60,796 nucleotides of DNA from an uncultured Prevotella sp. (GTDB lineage Bacteria; Bacteroidota; Bacteroidia; Bacteroidales; Bacteroidaceae), in NCBI GenBank assembly GCA_944320105.1, contig CALUGA010000012.1, positions 1 to 60,796 on the forward strand. Direction: 5' to 3'. The position numbers were made by a program, and so were the translations under genes. Below the pieces are notes generated by a model that saw only the letters and a program-made list of their open reading frames with translations, had not been told where the DNA came from and ran no database searches. Below are positions 59,704 through 60,796 of this stretch, one piece after another (the first letter of the stretch is position 1; every line of letters starts with the position of its first letter).

Positions 59704-60708
59704 ATGCGAGGGGGCATTGTGGTGATGACAATGGTGGTGGCTGCCGCGCTGCTCGGCGCGGCGGGCAATGCCCCCAGCCCTCCCAGCTCTTCCATAACTC
59801 CCAGTACCCCCTCCCCACCGGGGAGGGCCGGGGTGGGGCTTCCCTCCCCACCGGGGAGGGCTGGGGTGGGGCTCCTCTTCACCGGCGACGTGCTGCTCTC
59901 GCGGGGCGTGGGGCGGGTAATCCGCTATGCCGGGGCCGACAGGCTGTTCTCGCCTTCGGTCGACTCGCTGTTTGCCACGGCGCAGATGGTGGTGGCCAAC
60001 CTCGAATGCCCCGCCACCGCCATCGATGCCCCGCTGAGCAAGCGGTTCGTGTTCAGGGCCGACCCGGCGGTGCTGCCCGCGCTGCGACGCCACGGCATAA
60101 CCCACCTCAACCTTGCCAACAACCACAGCATCGACCAGGGCCGCGAGGGCCTTGCCGACACTTACCATAATATAATAAAGGCGGGCATGACGCCCATAGG
60201 CTACGGGGCCACCGACGCCGAGGCTTGCCGCCCGCTGCTCCTGGCCAACGAGCCGCGCCCGGTATACGTGCTCGCATCGCTCAGGGTGATGTCGGAAAAC
60301 TATGTGTATATGCCCGACCGCCCTTCTGTATGCGAGGCTTCCATAAGCCGCCTGTGCGACTCCATCAGCGCACTGCGCCGCCGCGAGCCGCGCGCCTGCA
60401 TCATGGTGTGCCTGCACTGGGGCGTGGAGCACACCCTCCACCCCACCACGGAGCAACGCCACGATGCCCGCCGACTCATCGACGCCGGGGCCGACGCCAT
60501 CATCGGCCACCACTCGCACACGGCGCAAGACGTGGAGCTGTACCGGGGCCGCCCCATCTTCTACAGTCTCGGCAACTTCATCTTCGACCTCGACCGCCCG
60601 CTCAACAGCCGCGCACTCGTGGCCCGCATCACCGTCACGGCTGACTCCGTCATCCACGAGTCCATCCCCATCAAGATAACGCGGTGCGTGCCGGAGGTGG
60701 AGAATTAA
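59704..60708 (+). CDS. CapA/PgsA-type metallophosphatase-fold protein
   Basis: 334 residues. A signal-like N-terminus, then a repeat-derived linker (two copies of PSPPGRAGVGL), then the CapA domain: LLFTGDVLLSRGVG, VVANLECP, HLNLANNHSIDQG, MVCLHWGVEH and IGHHSHTAQ, the metal-binding pattern of the PF09587 family. In Bacillus this family works in poly-gamma-glutamate capsule anchoring; in Bacteroidetes a role in cell-surface polymer handling is likely but unproven. The start ATG is inside the AATATGCG word. Confidence 0.87.
   Translation: MRGGIVVMTMVVAAALLGAAGNAPSPPSSSITPSTPSPPGRAGVGLPSPPGRAGVGLLFTGDVLLSRGVGRVIRYAGADRLFSPSVDSLFATAQMVVANLECPATAIDAPLSKRFVFRADPAVLPALRRHGITHLNLANNHSIDQGREGLADTYHNIIKAGMTPIGYGATDAEACRPLLLANEPRPVYVLASLRVMSENYVYMPDRPSVCEASISRLCDSISALRRREPRACIMVCLHWGVEHTLHPTTEQRHDARRLIDAGADAIIGHHSHTAQDVELYRGRPIFYSLGNFIFDLDRPLNSRALVARITVTADSVIHESIPIKITRCVPEVEN
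59809..59874 (+). repeat. 33-bp in-frame duplication with G-quadruplex motif
   Basis: Two 33-bp units, at 59809 and 59842, each contain CCCTCCCCACCGGGGAGGG followed by a further run of GGGGTGGGG. The sense strand reads GGGG A GGG CC GGGG T GGGG, a classic four-run G-quadruplex pattern. It lies within the CapA coding sequence and adds 11 residues per copy. Confidence 0.9.
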
Positions 60709-60714
60709 GCCATT

Positions 60715-60796
60715 TCTTAAGGAGTCAGAAGGAGTTAAGGGGAGTTACAAGGAGTTAGAGGACGTATGCCATAAGGATGTTTTCAAGGAGTTAAGT
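60715..60796 (+). repeat. 9-bp AGGAGTTA array at the window end
   Basis: AAGGAGTTA, AGGGGAGTTA, CAAGGAGTTA and AGAGGACG words after the CapA stop. These resemble the ends of the 108-bp repeats at 263 and 35408. The array runs off the window. Confidence 0.75.

Overview
The window looks like chromosome from a G+C-rich member of the Bacteroidales, probably Prevotellaceae-like (inference from gene content; I could not search databases). The main evidence is the Bacteroidetes -7 promoter box TAnnTTTG upstream of about twenty genes, six or seven of them with a well-spaced -33 TTTG/TTG box. Supporting evidence is the long-form IspG, the order metK-DUF4271-hemD-rnpA-yidD-tyrS, PCMD, DUF3160 and DUF4271 proteins, a propeller/AraC regulator, and a Prevotella-like secretion tail on a pectate lyase. 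I recognise 43 protein genes and no rRNA, tRNA, IS element, prophage or CRISPR array.

Layout. 0.4-3.4 kb: a membrane-anchored TPR/LuxR-type regulator behind a MalY-type C-S lyase. 3.7-13 kb: housekeeping genes on the plus strand (miaB, MsbA-like ABC exporter, rpoN, PAP2-like protein, purE, ispG, lipoprotein). 13-16 kb: upp and pckA, divergent. 16-22 kb: minus-strand LtaS-like sulfatase, GH28 polygalacturonase, OPT transporter and C_GCAxxG protein. 22.7-24.7 kb: CDF metal exporter and a secreted DUF362 protein. 24.9-33.2 kb: a pectin-type block made of a kinase-less propeller/AraC membrane regulator, a GH95 enzyme and a PL1 pectate lyase. The GH28 gene nearby fits the same job, but there is no SusC/SusD pair. 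33.4-41.2 kb: U32 protease-like protein, sufE, metK, DUF4271, hemD, rnpA, yidD, tyrS. 41.2-52 kb: histidine phosphatase, PCMD protein, Omp85-type barrel, RNase R, a second CDF transporter, an SDR epimerase and an Aur1-like PAP2 enzyme. 52-60.7 kb: TonB-dependent receptor with a candidate operator, papain-like C1 peptidase lipoprotein, M15 peptidase, a small hypothetical protein, DUF3160 protein and CapA-like protein.

The most unusual content lies between the genes. At least seven kinds of short repeat fill the gaps: (1) 22-bp tandem units at five loci; (2) 7-, 8-, 9- and 21-bp micro-repeat arrays that usually start at, or supply, the stop codon of the gene before them; (3) 9-bp GGCCTATA-like arrays; (4) long imperfect hairpins; (5) a promoter-leader repeat with an interchangeable GAGACG palindrome; (6) G-rich repeats, some with quadruplex-forming potential, including a 63-bp triplicate next to a start codon and a 33-bp duplication inside a coding sequence; (7) a 108-bp pair about 95% identical. 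Several gaps between convergent genes are built as large inverted repeats. I think this repeat network is the best candidate for something undescribed.
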